Made by a program: the position numbers and the translations under genes. From contig DASXVJ010000024.1 in the NCBI GenBank assembly GCA_036504335.1, positions 12,010 through 76,009 of the forward strand: DNA of 64,000 nucleotides, read 5' to 3'. This stretch comes from Fen-183 sp036504335 (GTDB taxonomy: Bacteria > Acidobacteriota > Thermoanaerobaculia > UBA5066). Under the pieces are notes generated by a model. The model was not told the origin of the DNA and did not search any database. It saw only the letters and a program-made list of their open reading frames with translations. Positions 8,233 to 17,004 of this stretch are shown one piece after another (within the stretch, counting starts at the first letter, position 1; the number at the start of each line of letters is the position of its first letter).

Positions 8233-10983
8233 TCAAGACGCCTGTGCGGCCAGCTTTTCGCGTACCCGGGCCACTCCCGCCGCGAGCGCCGGCTCGATGG
8301 CGGCGGCGTCCTTTCCGCCGGCCTGGGCGAGGTCCGGTTTGCCGCCGCCCTTTCCGCCGACGAGGGGCGCCATCGTCTGCGCGAGGTCGTGGGCGGATAC
8401 GCGGCCCACGACGTCCGCCGTGACCGCCGCGAGGAGCGTGACCTTGCCCTCGAACTCGGTGCCCAGGAGAACGACGCCCGACTTCAGCTTGCCCCGGAAC
8501 GTGTCGGCGAGATTGCGCAGCTCGTTCGTGGGCAGCGACGGGACCCTCCGCGCCAGGACCTTCACCCCCTCGATCTCCTCGACGCCGTCGCCGTCGGAGG
8601 CTTCGGAGGAGGAGGGGGATTTCTTAGAAGGTGAAGAGTCGGAGGCCAGCGCCAGATCCCGCTTCAGCTGCGCGATCTCCTTGTCTTTCTTTCTAAGAGA
8701 ATCCAGCGCTTCCCTAAGCTTCGAAGGCAGCTCGTCGAACGTGACGTTCGCTGCATGAGCCATATTCGCCAGAATCTCTTCGTCCCTCTGCAGTCTCTCG
8801 ACGGCGTTCAGCGCCGTCGCCGCCTCGATGCGCCGGACTCCGGCCGCGAGGCCCTTGTCCGAAAGGATCTTGAATGCGCCGATCTCGCCCGTGCGGCCGA
8901 CGTGGCAGCCGCCGCAGAGCTCGGTCGAAAAGCCGGGCACGTCCACCACGCGGACGCGCTCGCCGTACTTCTCGCCGAAGAACATCATGGCGCCCTTCTT
9001 CTTCGCCTCGTCCATGGACATGACGGCCTTGCCGACTTCCCGGTCGCGCAGGACCTCCTCGTTCACGAGGCGCTCGATCTCGCGGATCTCCTCGGCGGTC
9101 GTCGGGCGCGACGCGGCATAGTCGAAGCGCAGACGATCCGGCGCGACGAGCGAACCCATCTGCCGGACGCTCTCGCCGAGCACGGTGCGAAGCGCCGCGT
9201 GGAGGAGGTGCGTGCCCGTGTGGTTCGCCTGCGTCTTGCGGCGCGTCCATTCGTCGACAGAGACGCTCACGAGCTGCGCCGGTGCAAGGGTGCCGCTGTC
9301 GACTCTTAGAAGGTGAAGAATGGTCCGGCCGTTGGGAGCGCGCCGCGTGTCGAGGACGGTCGCGGCGCCCTCCGAAGCCCAAGACAGGCTGCCCTGGTCC
9401 GCCACCTGTCCCCCGCCTTCCGGGTAGAAGACCGTGCGGTCCAGAACGCACCAGCCCTTTTCCCCCGCACCGAGCCTTTCGACTCGTTCGAGGAGACCGT
9501 TTTCTTTGAAGCTGAAGAGACCGAGGACTTTGGCGCCCTCGAGGCGCACGAAATCCTGCTCGGGATACCCGCGGAACTCCGTTTCCCACGTCGAATCGGC
9601 GCCCTCCTCGTAGTTCGCATCGAACTGCGCTCCGAAGCCCGCTTCGAACTTCGAGGCGCCCTTGCTCCGCTCACGAGCCGCGGAAAGCTCAATTTCGAAG
9701 CTCGCCACGTCGACCTGGACACCCTCATCAGAAGCAATCTCTTCGATGGTCTCCAGGGGAACCCCGAACGTGTCGTAGAGGCGAAAGACCGCTTGCCCCG
9801 AGAGCTTCGTCTCTCCCTCGCGCCGCGCTGCGGAGATCGCCTCGCCGACGCGGTCCGCGCCCACGGACATCGTCCGGCGGAAGCCTTCTTCCTCGATCCG
9901 GATGACGTCGGCCGTCGTCTTCCGCAGGCTGCCGTTCGGGTCGTGAAGGTGGATTCCGTCGAATGAATGGAAGACGGGCGTGGTGAGGTCCGCGAGAAAC
10001 GGCCCTTCGATGCCGAGGCGCCGCCCATAGCGCAGCGCCCGCCGAATCACCTTTCGAAGAACATATCCGCGCCCTTCGTTGGACGGCAGGACGCCGTCGG
10101 AGACGAGCATCGAGGCTGCGCGGGCGTGATCGGCCACGACGCGAAACGGCGCGTCCTCCACGGCCATGCCGCCGAGGTACTTCTTCCCGGAGATCTCCTC
10201 GATCTTCCCGACGATCCCGGCGAAGAGGTCCGTGTCGTAGTTGTTGTTCTTCCCCTGGAGGATCGCGGTGATGCGCTCGAGGCCGGCGCCCGTGTCGACG
10301 CTCGGCTTCGGGAGCGGGGTCTGCTTCCCGGACGCGTCGCGGTCGAACTGCATGAAGACGAGGTTCCAGATCTCCATGACGCGATCGCCGTTCCCGTTCG
10401 GCGTCGCGTCGCCGGGAACCGACGGCCCCTGGTCGTAGTGGAGCTCCGTGCACGGCCCGCACGGCCCCGTGTCGCCCATCGACCAGAAGTTGTCCTTTTC
10501 GCCGAAGCGGGCAATGCGCTCCTTCGGAAGGTACCTGCCCCACAGCTCGGCCGCCTCGTCGTCGTCCGTGTAAACCGTGGCCCAGAGACGCCCGGCGTCC
10601 ATGCCGTAGCCCTTCTCCTTCGACGTGACGAGCTCCCACGCGAAGTCGATCGCGTCCTTCTTGAAGTAGTCGCCGAACGAGAAGTTCCCGAGCATCTCGA
10701 AGAACGTGTGGTGGCGCGCCGTGTAGCCGACGTTGTCGAGGTCGTTGTGCTTGCCGCCCGCCCGAACGCACTTCTGCGAGGACGTCGCGCGGACGTACGC
10801 GCGCTTCTCCCGCCCGAGGAAGAGGTCCTTGAACTGGTTCATCCCGGCGTTCGTGAAGAGGAGCGTCGGGTCCTCCGCGGGGACGAGGGACGAAGAGGCC
10901 ACGCGCGCGTGGCCCTTGCCCTCGAAATAGGAGAGAAACGTCTCGCGGACCTTGCGCGAGGTCCAGCCTTCAGAGGTCGTCAT
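8233..10983 (-). CDS. alaS: Alanyl-tRNA synthetase
   Basis: Charges tRNA-Ala. The 916-residue protein has the class II catalytic core, the editing domain with HTGTHLLHAAL and the zinc-type CGGCH, and a C-terminal oligomerisation domain. Length is slightly above the usual 870-880. Four copies of the dispersed AT-rich motif lie in it, one giving the Ser/Lys-rich stretch SPSKKSPSSS before the C-terminal domain, which may explain the extra length. The start overlaps recX by 14 bases. Confidence 0.96.
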   Translation of the reverse strand: MTTSEGWTSRKVRETFLSYFEGKGHARVASSSLVPAEDPTLLFTNAGMNQFKDLFLGREKRAYVRATSSQKCVRAGGKHNDLDNVGYTARHHTFFEMLGNFSFGDYFKKDAIDFAWELVTSKEKGYGMDAGRLWATVYTDDDEAAELWGRYLPKERIARFGEKDNFWSMGDTGPCGPCTELHYDQGPSVPGDATPNGNGDRVMEIWNLVFMQFDRDASGKQTPLPKPSVDTGAGLERITAILQGKNNNYDTDLFAGIVGKIEEISGKKYLGGMAVEDAPFRVVADHARAASMLVSDGVLPSNEGRGYVLRKVIRRALRYGRRLGIEGPFLADLTTPVFHSFDGIHLHDPNGSLRKTTADVIRIEEEGFRRTMSVGADRVGEAISAARREGETKLSGQAVFRLYDTFGVPLETIEEIASDEGVQVDVASFEIELSAARERSKGASKFEAGFGAQFDANYEEGADSTWETEFRGYPEQDFVRLEGAKVLGLFSFKENGLLERVERLGAGEKGWCVLDRTVFYPEGGGQVADQGSLSWASEGAATVLDTRRAPNGRTILHLLRVDSGTLAPAQLVSVSVDEWTRRKTQANHTGTHLLHAALRTVLGESVRQMGSLVAPDRLRFDYAASRPTTAEEIREIERLVNEEVLRDREVGKAVMSMDEAKKKGAMMFFGEKYGERVRVVDVPGFSTELCGGCHVGRTGEIGAFKILSDKGLAAGVRRIEAATALNAVERLQRDEEILANMAHAANVTFDELPSKLREALDSLRKKDKEIAQLKRDLALASDSSPSKKSPSSSEASDGDGVEEIEGVKVLARRVPSLPTNELRNLADTFRGKLKSGVVLLGTEFEGKVTLLAAVTADVVGRVSAHDLAQTMAPLVGGKGGGKPDLAQAGGKDAAAIEPALAAGVARVREKLAAQAS
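8616..8638 (+). repeat. Dispersed AT-rich motif in alaS, plus orientation
   Basis: Contains GGATTTCTTAGAAGGTGAAG. On the alaS strand it encodes S-P-S-K-K-S-P inside a low-complexity linker. It is one of the best-matching copies. Confidence 0.6.
8686..8704 (-). repeat. Dispersed AT-rich motif in alaS, minus orientation
   Basis: The minus strand reads GGATTCTCTTAGAAAG. It lies 50 bp from the copy at 8616 in the opposite orientation and encodes D-S-L-R-K-K, a different frame from that copy. Confidence 0.5.
9302..9322 (+). repeat. Dispersed AT-rich motif in the alaS editing region
   Basis: Core CTTAGAAGGTGAAGAA. It encodes H-L-L-R-V on the alaS strand. A weaker copy (TTTTCTTTGAAGCTGAAGAG) lies at 9500-9519. 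Confidence 0.45.
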
Positions 10984-11467
10984 CGGTCGGTTCGCCTTTC
11001 GTGCGGAGCGCCTCGAGGACGGCGGACGGCGCGAAGCCCCGCCTCACGAGGTGGTCGAACAGTTTCTTCGACCGCGCCTGCCGCGTCAATCCTGCCGGCA
11101 GCGCCCTCGCCCGCTTCTCGAGCGCCCGCCGGAGGCTCCTCGCCTCGTCGGCGGGGTCGAGAGCCGCGAGGGCGGCGTCCGCGTCCTTCCGCGAAACCCC
11201 CTTCACGGCGAGCTCGGCCGCGATGCGCGAGCGGCCCCGCCCGGACCGGGCGCGCGCGGCGGCGAGGGCGGCCGCGGTCGAGGCGTCGTCCAGCCAGCCG
11301 CGGGCGGCCAAGTGGTCCAGGCATGCTTCGACGGCGGCCTCGGGAAAAGCTCTCTGGAGGAGTTTTCTGCGAATCTCGAGGCGCGTGTGCGCCCGGCGTG
11401 CCAGAAGGGCGAGAGCCGCGTTTCTCGGATCGGGGGGAGCTTCCCCGCTCCCCCCAGCGCCCCCCAT
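10970..11467 (-). CDS. recX: Regulatory protein RecX
   Basis: RecX modulates RecA filaments. The 165 residues show the three-helix repeat pattern of RecX (RRAHTRLEIRRKL, then FPEAAVEACLDHLAARGWLDD, then VSRKDADAALAAL). recA is not in the window. The gene sits between pilT (4 bp upstream) and alaS (14-bp overlap); recX-alaS adjacency is common in bacteria, which supports the call. Confidence 0.85.
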   Translation of the reverse strand: MGGAGGSGEAPPDPRNAALALLARRAHTRLEIRRKLLQRAFPEAAVEACLDHLAARGWLDDASTAAALAAARARSGRGRSRIAAELAVKGVSRKDADAALAALDPADEARSLRRALEKRARALPAGLTRQARSKKLFDHLVRRGFAPSAVLEALRTKGEPTDDDL

Positions 11468-11470
11468 GGG

Positions 11471-12652
11471 TTACCCCGTCGACTGGTTCGAGAAGTCGAA
11501 CGGCGAGTCCGAGTCCCGAGGCCCGACTCCGTCCGGCGCCTGCAGCGAGCCCTCCATGAGCTCGTTCGCGACGTCCGACGTCGACTGGATGCCCTGGATC
11601 TTGAGCTTGAACTCGTTGGGGTTCGTCGAGCGGCGAATCGCCTCCTCCAGCGTGATGAGGCCGGTCTTGTAGAGCTGGAAGAGCGACTGGTCGAACGTCT
11701 GCATGCCGTACTGCGACGTGCCGGCCTTGATCGCGTCGGTGATGTACTTCGTCTTTTCCTTGTTCTCGATGCAGTCGCGGATGTAGTTCGTCGCGATCAT
11801 GACCTCGACCGCCGGCACGCGGCCGAGGCCGTCGGCGCGCGGGAGAAGGCGCATCGAGCACACGGCCTTGATGACGGCCGCGAGCTGGAGGCGGATCTGC
11901 TTCTGCTGGTGCGGCGGGAAGACCGAGATGATGCGGTTGACGGTCTCCGTCGCGTCCATCGTGTGGAGGGTCGACATGACGAGGTGGCCCGTCTCGGCGG
12001 CGACGAGCGCCGTCTCGACCGTCTCGAAGTCGCGCATCTCGCCCACGAGGATGACGTCGGGATCCTGCCGGAGGGCCGCGCGGATCGCGGACGCGAACGA
12101 GCGCGTGTCGACCTCGAGCTCGCGCTGGTTGATGATCGACTTCTTGTCCCGGTGGAGGAATTCCACGGGGTCCTCGATCGTCATGATGTGCTCGGCGCGC
12201 GTCGAGTTGATGTAGTCGATCATCGCGGCGAGCGACGTCGACTTGCCCGAACCCGTCGTTCCCGTGACGAGAATCAGGCCGCGCGTCTCCTCGCAGATCT
12301 TCTCGAGGACGGGCGGCAGGAGCAGGTCGCGGATCGTCAGGATGCGCGCGGGGATGACGCGGCAGACGAGGCCCACCGTGCCGCGCTGCTGGAAGATGTT
12401 GCAGCGGAACCGCCCGAGGCCCGGCACCGAGTACGCGATGTCGATCTCGAAGTTGTTCTTGAACTTTTCCTTCTGGCGGGCGGACATGATCGAGAACGCC
12501 ATCGCGATCGTGTCTTCCTGCATGAGCCGCTTGAGGTCGACGAGCGGGATCAGCTCGCCGTCCACGCGGATGATCGGGTGGGCCCCCACTTTCAGGTGGA
12601 GGTCGGAGGCCTTCCGCTCCACCGAGATCTTGAGGAGGTCGTTGATGTGCAT
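11471..12652 (-). CDS. pilT: Type IV pilus retraction ATPase PilT
   Basis: A hexameric AAA-type motor that depolymerises type IV pili for twitching. It has Walker A GTTGSGKST, the AIRAALRQDPDVILVGEMRD box, the His-box STLHTMDA and a C-terminal region with an AIRRS-like motif (EEAIRRSTN). At 393 residues it is slightly longer than the usual 345-370, by a C-terminal tail. Other pilus genes are not in the window. Confidence 0.93.
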   Translation of the reverse strand: MHINDLLKISVERKASDLHLKVGAHPIIRVDGELIPLVDLKRLMQEDTIAMAFSIMSARQKEKFKNNFEIDIAYSVPGLGRFRCNIFQQRGTVGLVCRVIPARILTIRDLLLPPVLEKICEETRGLILVTGTTGSGKSTSLAAMIDYINSTRAEHIMTIEDPVEFLHRDKKSIINQRELEVDTRSFASAIRAALRQDPDVILVGEMRDFETVETALVAAETGHLVMSTLHTMDATETVNRIISVFPPHQQKQIRLQLAAVIKAVCSMRLLPRADGLGRVPAVEVMIATNYIRDCIENKEKTKYITDAIKAGTSQYGMQTFDQSLFQLYKTGLITLEEAIRRSTNPNEFKLKIQGIQSTSDVANELMEGSLQAPDGVGPRDSDSPFDFSNQSTG

Positions 12653-12746
12653 CGATGCCCTCCCGACGTGCCCGGAATTCCGGCAAGGATAGGCTTTTCA
12701 GGCACTTGCCGTCAACGGAAGCGAGCCGTTCTCAGGCCGCCGGCTG

Positions 12747-12752
12747 TATAGT
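12747..12752 (+). promoter_or_regulatory. Possible -10 box for the molybdenum hydroxylase operon
   Basis: TATAGT preceded directly by TG, 22 bp before the ATG at 12775. No convincing -35 is visible. GAGGAGG at 12764-12770 is the ribosome binding site. Confidence 0.35.
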
Positions 12753-12774
12753 TCCGGGCGCTCGAGGAGGGGCC

Positions 12775-13404
12775 ATGGCCGACGAGAAGGACCATCCGAA
12801 CGGGGGCGGCGGCTTCACGCGCCGCGGACTCATCAAGGGCCTCGCGACGACCGCCGTCGCGTCCGCGACGGCCGGCGCCGCGGCGCTCGCCGAAGAGCGC
12901 GCGAAGGCCGACGCCGGCGGCGGGCTGCCCGTCAGCATCACGCTGAACGGCGCCGTGAAGAAGGGCGTCTTCGAGCCGCGCACGACGCTGGCCGAAGCGC
13001 TGCGCGACACCTGGGGCATGACGGGCACGAAGGTGGGATGCGAGCGGGGCGCCTGCGGCGCCTGCACCGTCCTCCTCGACGGCCTCGCCGTGAACTCGTG
13101 CCTCACGCTCGTCCACGATGCGGACGGCCGGAAGGTGACGACGATCGAGGGCCTCGGCTCGCCCGAAGCGATGTCTCCGATCCAGAAGGCCTTCGTCGAC
13201 GCCGACGCCCTGCAGTGCGGCTTCTGCACGCCCGGAATGGTCGTCTCGTGCGCGGGACTCCTCGCGAAGGACCCTCACCCGACGCCCCACGCCGTGAAGG
13301 AGGCCGTCGCCGGCAACCTCTGCCGGTGCGGGACCTACACGGGCGTCTTCGACGCGTGCGAGGCGGCCGGAAGGGCCGAAAAGTCCGGGGTGACAAATGG
13401 CTGA
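12775..13404 (+). CDS. Periplasmic molybdenum hydroxylase, [2Fe-2S] subunit (PaoA/XdhC-family small subunit)
   Basis: Iron-sulfur subunit of a xanthine dehydrogenase-family enzyme, 209 residues. A twin-arginine signal (FTRRGLIKG then an Ala-rich stretch) predicts Tat export, as in E. coli PaoA. The plant-type cluster is bound by CERGACGACTVL, and the second domain by CGFCTPGM and NLCRCGTY. GAGGAGG just upstream fixes the ATG. Its end overlaps the Mo subunit by 8 bases. The substrate, aldehyde or N-heterocycle, cannot be told from this subunit. Confidence 0.9.
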   Translation: MADEKDHPNGGGGFTRRGLIKGLATTAVASATAGAAALAEERAKADAGGGLPVSITLNGAVKKGVFEPRTTLAEALRDTWGMTGTKVGCERGACGACTVLLDGLAVNSCLTLVHDADGRKVTTIEGLGSPEAMSPIQKAFVDADALQCGFCTPGMVVSCAGLLAKDPHPTPHAVKEAVAGNLCRCGTYTGVFDACEAAGRAEKSGVTNG

Positions 13405-15745
13405 AGAGAAGAAAGAGAAAGAGAAGAATTCTGTGAAGGTGCCAGAGACGGCGGCCAACGCCGTGACGATCGAGATCGGGCTGGCGCCCCCATACCCTTC
13501 TAAGAAAATCTCCATCTCTCTCCCTCCCGGTGATCCCGCGCCGTACAAGGTTGGGGAACGTCTCGTCACGGGTCGCCGCCGCCCGCGCCTCGATGGCCCG
13601 GAGAAGGTCACCGGCCGCGCCGTGTACACGCACGACGCGCGCAGGCCCGGGATGCTCCACGCGGGCATTCTTCGCTCCCCACACGCCCACGCGACGATCG
13701 TGTCCGTCGACACCTCGGCCGCCGAGAAGATCCCCGGCGTCGTCGTCGAGAACCCCGGGAAGAAGGTCGTCCGCTACCACGGCGAAGCGGTCCTCGCGCT
13801 CGCGGCTCCTACGCGCGCCGCCGCCGAGGACGCGCTGCGCGCCGTCAAGGTCGCGTACGACGTCCTCCCCCACACGGTCAGCCTCGCCGCGGCGCGCAAA
13901 GAAGGCGCTCCGCTCGTCTTCCAGAAGCAGGTCGAGGAGAAGCGCAGCGCGGGCGACGAGCCGGGCGCGGCGGCCGTCCTGCCCCAGGCCGGCAACGTTC
14001 GCGGGCCGAAGGCCTCCGGCAAGGGCGACGTCGACAAGGGCTTCGCCGAGGCGGAGGGCACGCTGGAAATCGTCACGACGACGTCCGTCCAGACGCACGT
14101 CCCGCTCGAGACGCACTCCCTCTTCGCCGAGTGGGTCGGCGGCACGCTCGAAGTGCAGGCCTCGACGCAGGGCACGTTCAGCGTCCGCGACGAGCTCGCG
14201 GAGGTCTTCAAGCTCTCGAAGGACAAGGTCGTCGTGCGCGCCGAGTTCACGGGCGGCGGGTTCGGCGCGAAGTTCGGCGCGGGCGACTACGGCGTCTTCG
14301 CCGCGAAGCTCGCGAAAAAAGCGGGCAAACCCGTTCTCATGGCGCTCGACCGCAAGGGAGAGCACCTTTCCGCCGGCAACCGGCCCGACTCGTGGAACCG
14401 CGTGAAGCTCGGCTACAGGAAGGACGGCACCGTGACGGCCGCCGACTACGAGTCGTTCGGCACGGCCGGCGTCGCCACCGGCACCGGGACCGCCGGGTTC
14501 GTGAAGTCCGCCTACGGCTTCCCGGCCGTGAGGGCCGCCGAGTCCGACGTGTTCACGCACCTCGGCCCCGGCTGCGCGATGCGCGCTCCGGGCCACCCGC
14601 AGGGGTGCTTCGCCGTCGAGACCGCGCTCGAGGAGCTCGCGAGCCGCCTCGGAATGGACCCGCTCGCGCTGCGGCTGAAGAACGATCCCTCCGAGGTGCG
14701 GCGCGCGGAGTGGGAGATCGGCGCGAAAGAGATCGGCTGGTCGCGCCGCGCGGAGATCACGAAGGCAAACGAGGCCGCCGCCGCGGCCGGAGGCCCGCTC
14801 CGGCGCGGCCTCGGCTGCGCCGCGTCCCTCTGGTACACGTTCGTCGCGCCCGGTTCGCAGGTTCTCGTGCGCATCCACCGCGACGGCACGGTCGAGGTCG
14901 AGAACGGCGTTCAGGACATCGGCGGCGGCGTCAGGACGCCGATCGCGATGGTCGTCGCCGAGGAAATGGGCCTCCCCGTCGCGTCCCTCCGCGTGAAGAT
15001 CGGCGACTCGCGCTACCCGTTCGGCCCCGCGTCGGGCGGCTCCGTGACGATCGGTTCCCTGATCCCGGCCGTGCGCGCCGCCGCGGTCCACGCGCGAGAG
15101 AAGCTCATGGGCGTCGCCGCGAAGGTGCTCGGCGAGCCCGAGTCCGAGGTCCGGATCGCCGGCGGCGTCTTCTCCGCGAAGGGGAAGACGGCGGACTTCA
15201 GGAAGGTCTGCTCGCGCCTGCCCGGCGAGACGCTCGTCGCGACGGGCGACCGCGCGAAGGACTACGACGGAGCCGATACGCGGCTCTTCGGCGCGCAGTT
15301 CGCCGAGGTCGTCGTCGACGTCGAAACCGGCGTCGTGGCCGTGAAGAAAGTCGTCGCGGTGCACGACTGCGGGCAGCCCGTGTGGAAGACCGGGGTCGAG
15401 AGCCAGATCCGCGGCGGCATCCTGCAGGGCATCAGCTACGCGCTCTTCGAGGAGCGCGTCGTGGACGAACGTTCCGGCCGCGTCATGAATCCGGACGTCG
15501 AGTTCTACAAGATCCTCGGGAGCAAGGACACGCCGGAGATCGTCCCGCTGCTCGTCGACTTCTATCCCGGCAAGAACAACGCGCACGCGCGCGGCATCGG
15601 CGAACCGGCCACCGTTCCGACGGCGGCAGCCGTCGCGAACGCGGTCGCGCACGCGACGGGCGTCCGGCCGACGGCGCTCCCGATCACGCCGGCGAGGATC
15701 CTCGCCTTGCTCGGGAAGGTGCCGGCGCGGGAGGTGAGGGCATGA
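13397..15745 (+). CDS. Molybdenum hydroxylase, molybdopterin-binding large subunit
   Basis: This 782-residue catalytic subunit begins with the a/b hammerhead domain (LDGPEKVTGRAVYTHD) and continues with Mo-cofactor domains. The C-terminal RGIGEPATVP holds the conserved active-site Glu of the family. No signal peptide is seen, so it presumably travels folded with the Tat-tagged FeS subunit. Its N-terminus has a Lys/Glu-rich stretch and a copy of the AT-rich motif giving Y-P-S-K-K-I-S. It overlaps the neighbours at both ends (ATGA with the FAD subunit). Confidence 0.92.
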   Translation: MAEEKKEKEKNSVKVPETAANAVTIEIGLAPPYPSKKISISLPPGDPAPYKVGERLVTGRRRPRLDGPEKVTGRAVYTHDARRPGMLHAGILRSPHAHATIVSVDTSAAEKIPGVVVENPGKKVVRYHGEAVLALAAPTRAAAEDALRAVKVAYDVLPHTVSLAAARKEGAPLVFQKQVEEKRSAGDEPGAAAVLPQAGNVRGPKASGKGDVDKGFAEAEGTLEIVTTTSVQTHVPLETHSLFAEWVGGTLEVQASTQGTFSVRDELAEVFKLSKDKVVVRAEFTGGGFGAKFGAGDYGVFAAKLAKKAGKPVLMALDRKGEHLSAGNRPDSWNRVKLGYRKDGTVTAADYESFGTAGVATGTGTAGFVKSAYGFPAVRAAESDVFTHLGPGCAMRAPGHPQGCFAVETALEELASRLGMDPLALRLKNDPSEVRRAEWEIGAKEIGWSRRAEITKANEAAAAAGGPLRRGLGCAASLWYTFVAPGSQVLVRIHRDGTVEVENGVQDIGGGVRTPIAMVVAEEMGLPVASLRVKIGDSRYPFGPASGGSVTIGSLIPAVRAAAVHAREKLMGVAAKVLGEPESEVRIAGGVFSAKGKTADFRKVCSRLPGETLVATGDRAKDYDGADTRLFGAQFAEVVVDVETGVVAVKKVVAVHDCGQPVWKTGVESQIRGGILQGISYALFEERVVDERSGRVMNPDVEFYKILGSKDTPEIVPLLVDFYPGKNNAHARGIGEPATVPTAAAVANAVAHATGVRPTALPITPARILALLGKVPAREVRA
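13491..13518 (-). repeat. Dispersed AT-rich motif in the Mo subunit gene
   Basis: The minus strand reads GGAGATTTTCTTAGAAGGGT. It is translated on the plus strand as Y-P-S-K-K-I-S, in the same register as the AlaS copy. Confidence 0.6.
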
Positions 15746-16749
15746 AATCCTTTGAAAGGGTCCAACCGCAGAGCTGGGACGACGCGGTAAGGATCCTCGC
15801 AGCGGCGAAAGAAAAGAAGATTTCTTCTGAAGCAAAGGGAGCGGGGACGGAACTCCTCGACCGGCTGAAGGAATACAACCTGGCCCCCGATCAGGTCGTG
15901 GATCTCCGGAGGTTGCCCTCCCACTCTTCCATTCAAAAGAAATCTTCTGGCGCCATCTCCATTGGCGCGCTGGTGACCCTGACCGCGGTGGCCGAGGGCC
16001 TGAAGTCCGAGTTTCCCGCGCTCGCCGACGCCTGCCTCGGCGCCGCGACGCCGCAGATCCGCAACGCCGCGACGCTCGCGGGCAACCTCTGTCAGCGCCC
16101 GCGCTGCTGGTATTTCCGCTCGGCGGAGTTCCAGTGCCTCAAGAAGGGCGGCGTCGAGTGTCTCGCCAAATCCGGCGAGAACACGTTCCATGCCGTTTTC
16201 GGGAACAACACCTGCGCGATCGTCCATCCCTCGGCGGCCGGCGTCGCGCTCGTCGCCCTGAACGCGCGCATCGAAACGCTCGCCGCGGGCGGCGGCCGGA
16301 CGATCTCCGCCGCGGACTTCTTCCAGAGGCCCGAGGTCGACATCTTCACGGAGAACGCGCTGAAGGCCGGCGAGCTGATCGTCGAGATCCACGTCGAGAA
16401 GCCGAAGGGGCTGCGCTCCGCGTACCGCAAGATCAAACAGAAGCAGGCGTTCGACTGGCCCCTTGCGGACGCGGCCGTCGCCTGGCGCGACGTGGGCGGC
16501 GTCGCGACGGACGTCCGCATCGTGATCGGCTCCGCCGCTCCCGTGCCGTGGCGGGCGAAGGCGGCCGAGGCTCTCGTCGAGGGAAAGAAGATCGACGCGG
16601 CGCTCGCGGCCCGGGCCGGCGCGGCGGCTCTCGAAGGTGCGACGCCGCTCGGCATGAACGCGTACAAGCTGCCGATCGTCGCAGCGGCCGTCCGGCGGAC
16701 GCTTCTCGCGTCGGCCGGGCTCACGGACGGGACCGAGGCGTTCGGATGA
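15742..16749 (+). CDS. Molybdenum hydroxylase, FAD-binding subunit
   Basis: The 335-residue FAD subunit that passes electrons from the FeS clusters to an acceptor. The FAD-loop GALVTL, the QIRNAATLAGNLCQ block and a CO dehydrogenase-type C-terminal domain are visible. An extra Cys-rich patch (CQRPRCWYF, then ECLKKGG-like residues) suggests an additional metal site, as in PaoB, which carries a [4Fe-4S] cluster. Start overlap is ATGA. Two copies of the AT-rich motif fall in its first 80 codons. Confidence 0.9.
   Translation: MKSFERVQPQSWDDAVRILAAAKEKKISSEAKGAGTELLDRLKEYNLAPDQVVDLRRLPSHSSIQKKSSGAISIGALVTLTAVAEGLKSEFPALADACLGAATPQIRNAATLAGNLCQRPRCWYFRSAEFQCLKKGGVECLAKSGENTFHAVFGNNTCAIVHPSAAGVALVALNARIETLAAGGGRTISAADFFQRPEVDIFTENALKAGELIVEIHVEKPKGLRSAYRKIKQKQAFDWPLADAAVAWRDVGGVATDVRIVIGSAAPVPWRAKAAEALVEGKKIDAALAARAGAAALEGATPLGMNAYKLPIVAAAVRRTLLASAGLTDGTEAFG
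15815..15840 (+). repeat. Dispersed AT-rich motif in the FAD subunit, copy 1
   Basis: Contains AAGATTTCTTCTGAAGC. Encodes K-K-I-S-S-E-A. Confidence 0.5.
15921..15950 (-). repeat. Dispersed AT-rich motif in the FAD subunit, copy 2
   Basis: The minus strand reads AGAAGATTTCTTTTGAATGG. Encodes I-Q-K-K-S-S on the plus strand. It is about 80 bp from copy 1 and inverted relative to it. Confidence 0.5.
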
Positions 16750-16994
16750 GCGCGCAGGACGGATACGCCGGATCGGACGCCGTCGCCCTCGACCCGGCGC
16801 TGCGCTGCCGCCACCTCCGCACGAAGACGATGTTCGTCGCGACGGGCGACTGGGACGACCACGCGCGCGAGCATCCGTCCACGTCCGCGGCGTACTGGTG
16901 CCTGCAGGTCATGGGGTCCGTGGGTCCGGACGGACAGCCCGCCTGCCTCGACGACTGCCGGGCGGGCCGGGGCTGCTTCGAGGGCGAAGGCTGA
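16746..16994 (+). CDS. Small Cys-containing protein of the molybdenum hydroxylase operon
   Basis: I do not recognise this 82-residue protein. It has Cys21, Cys52, Cys67, Cys71 and Cys77, plus His23, His39 and His43, in a soluble sequence with no signal peptide. The Cys spacing could bind a metal or cluster. The ATG overlaps the FAD subunit stop (ATGA), and the cofactor-transferase gene follows 10 bp later, so it belongs to the operon. An accessory or maturation role is an inference from position. Confidence 0.7.
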   Translation: MSAQDGYAGSDAVALDPALRCRHLRTKTMFVATGDWDDHAREHPSTSAAYWCLQVMGSVGPDGQPACLDDCRAGRGCFEGEG

Positions 16995-17004
16995 GCGTAC
17001 GGCC

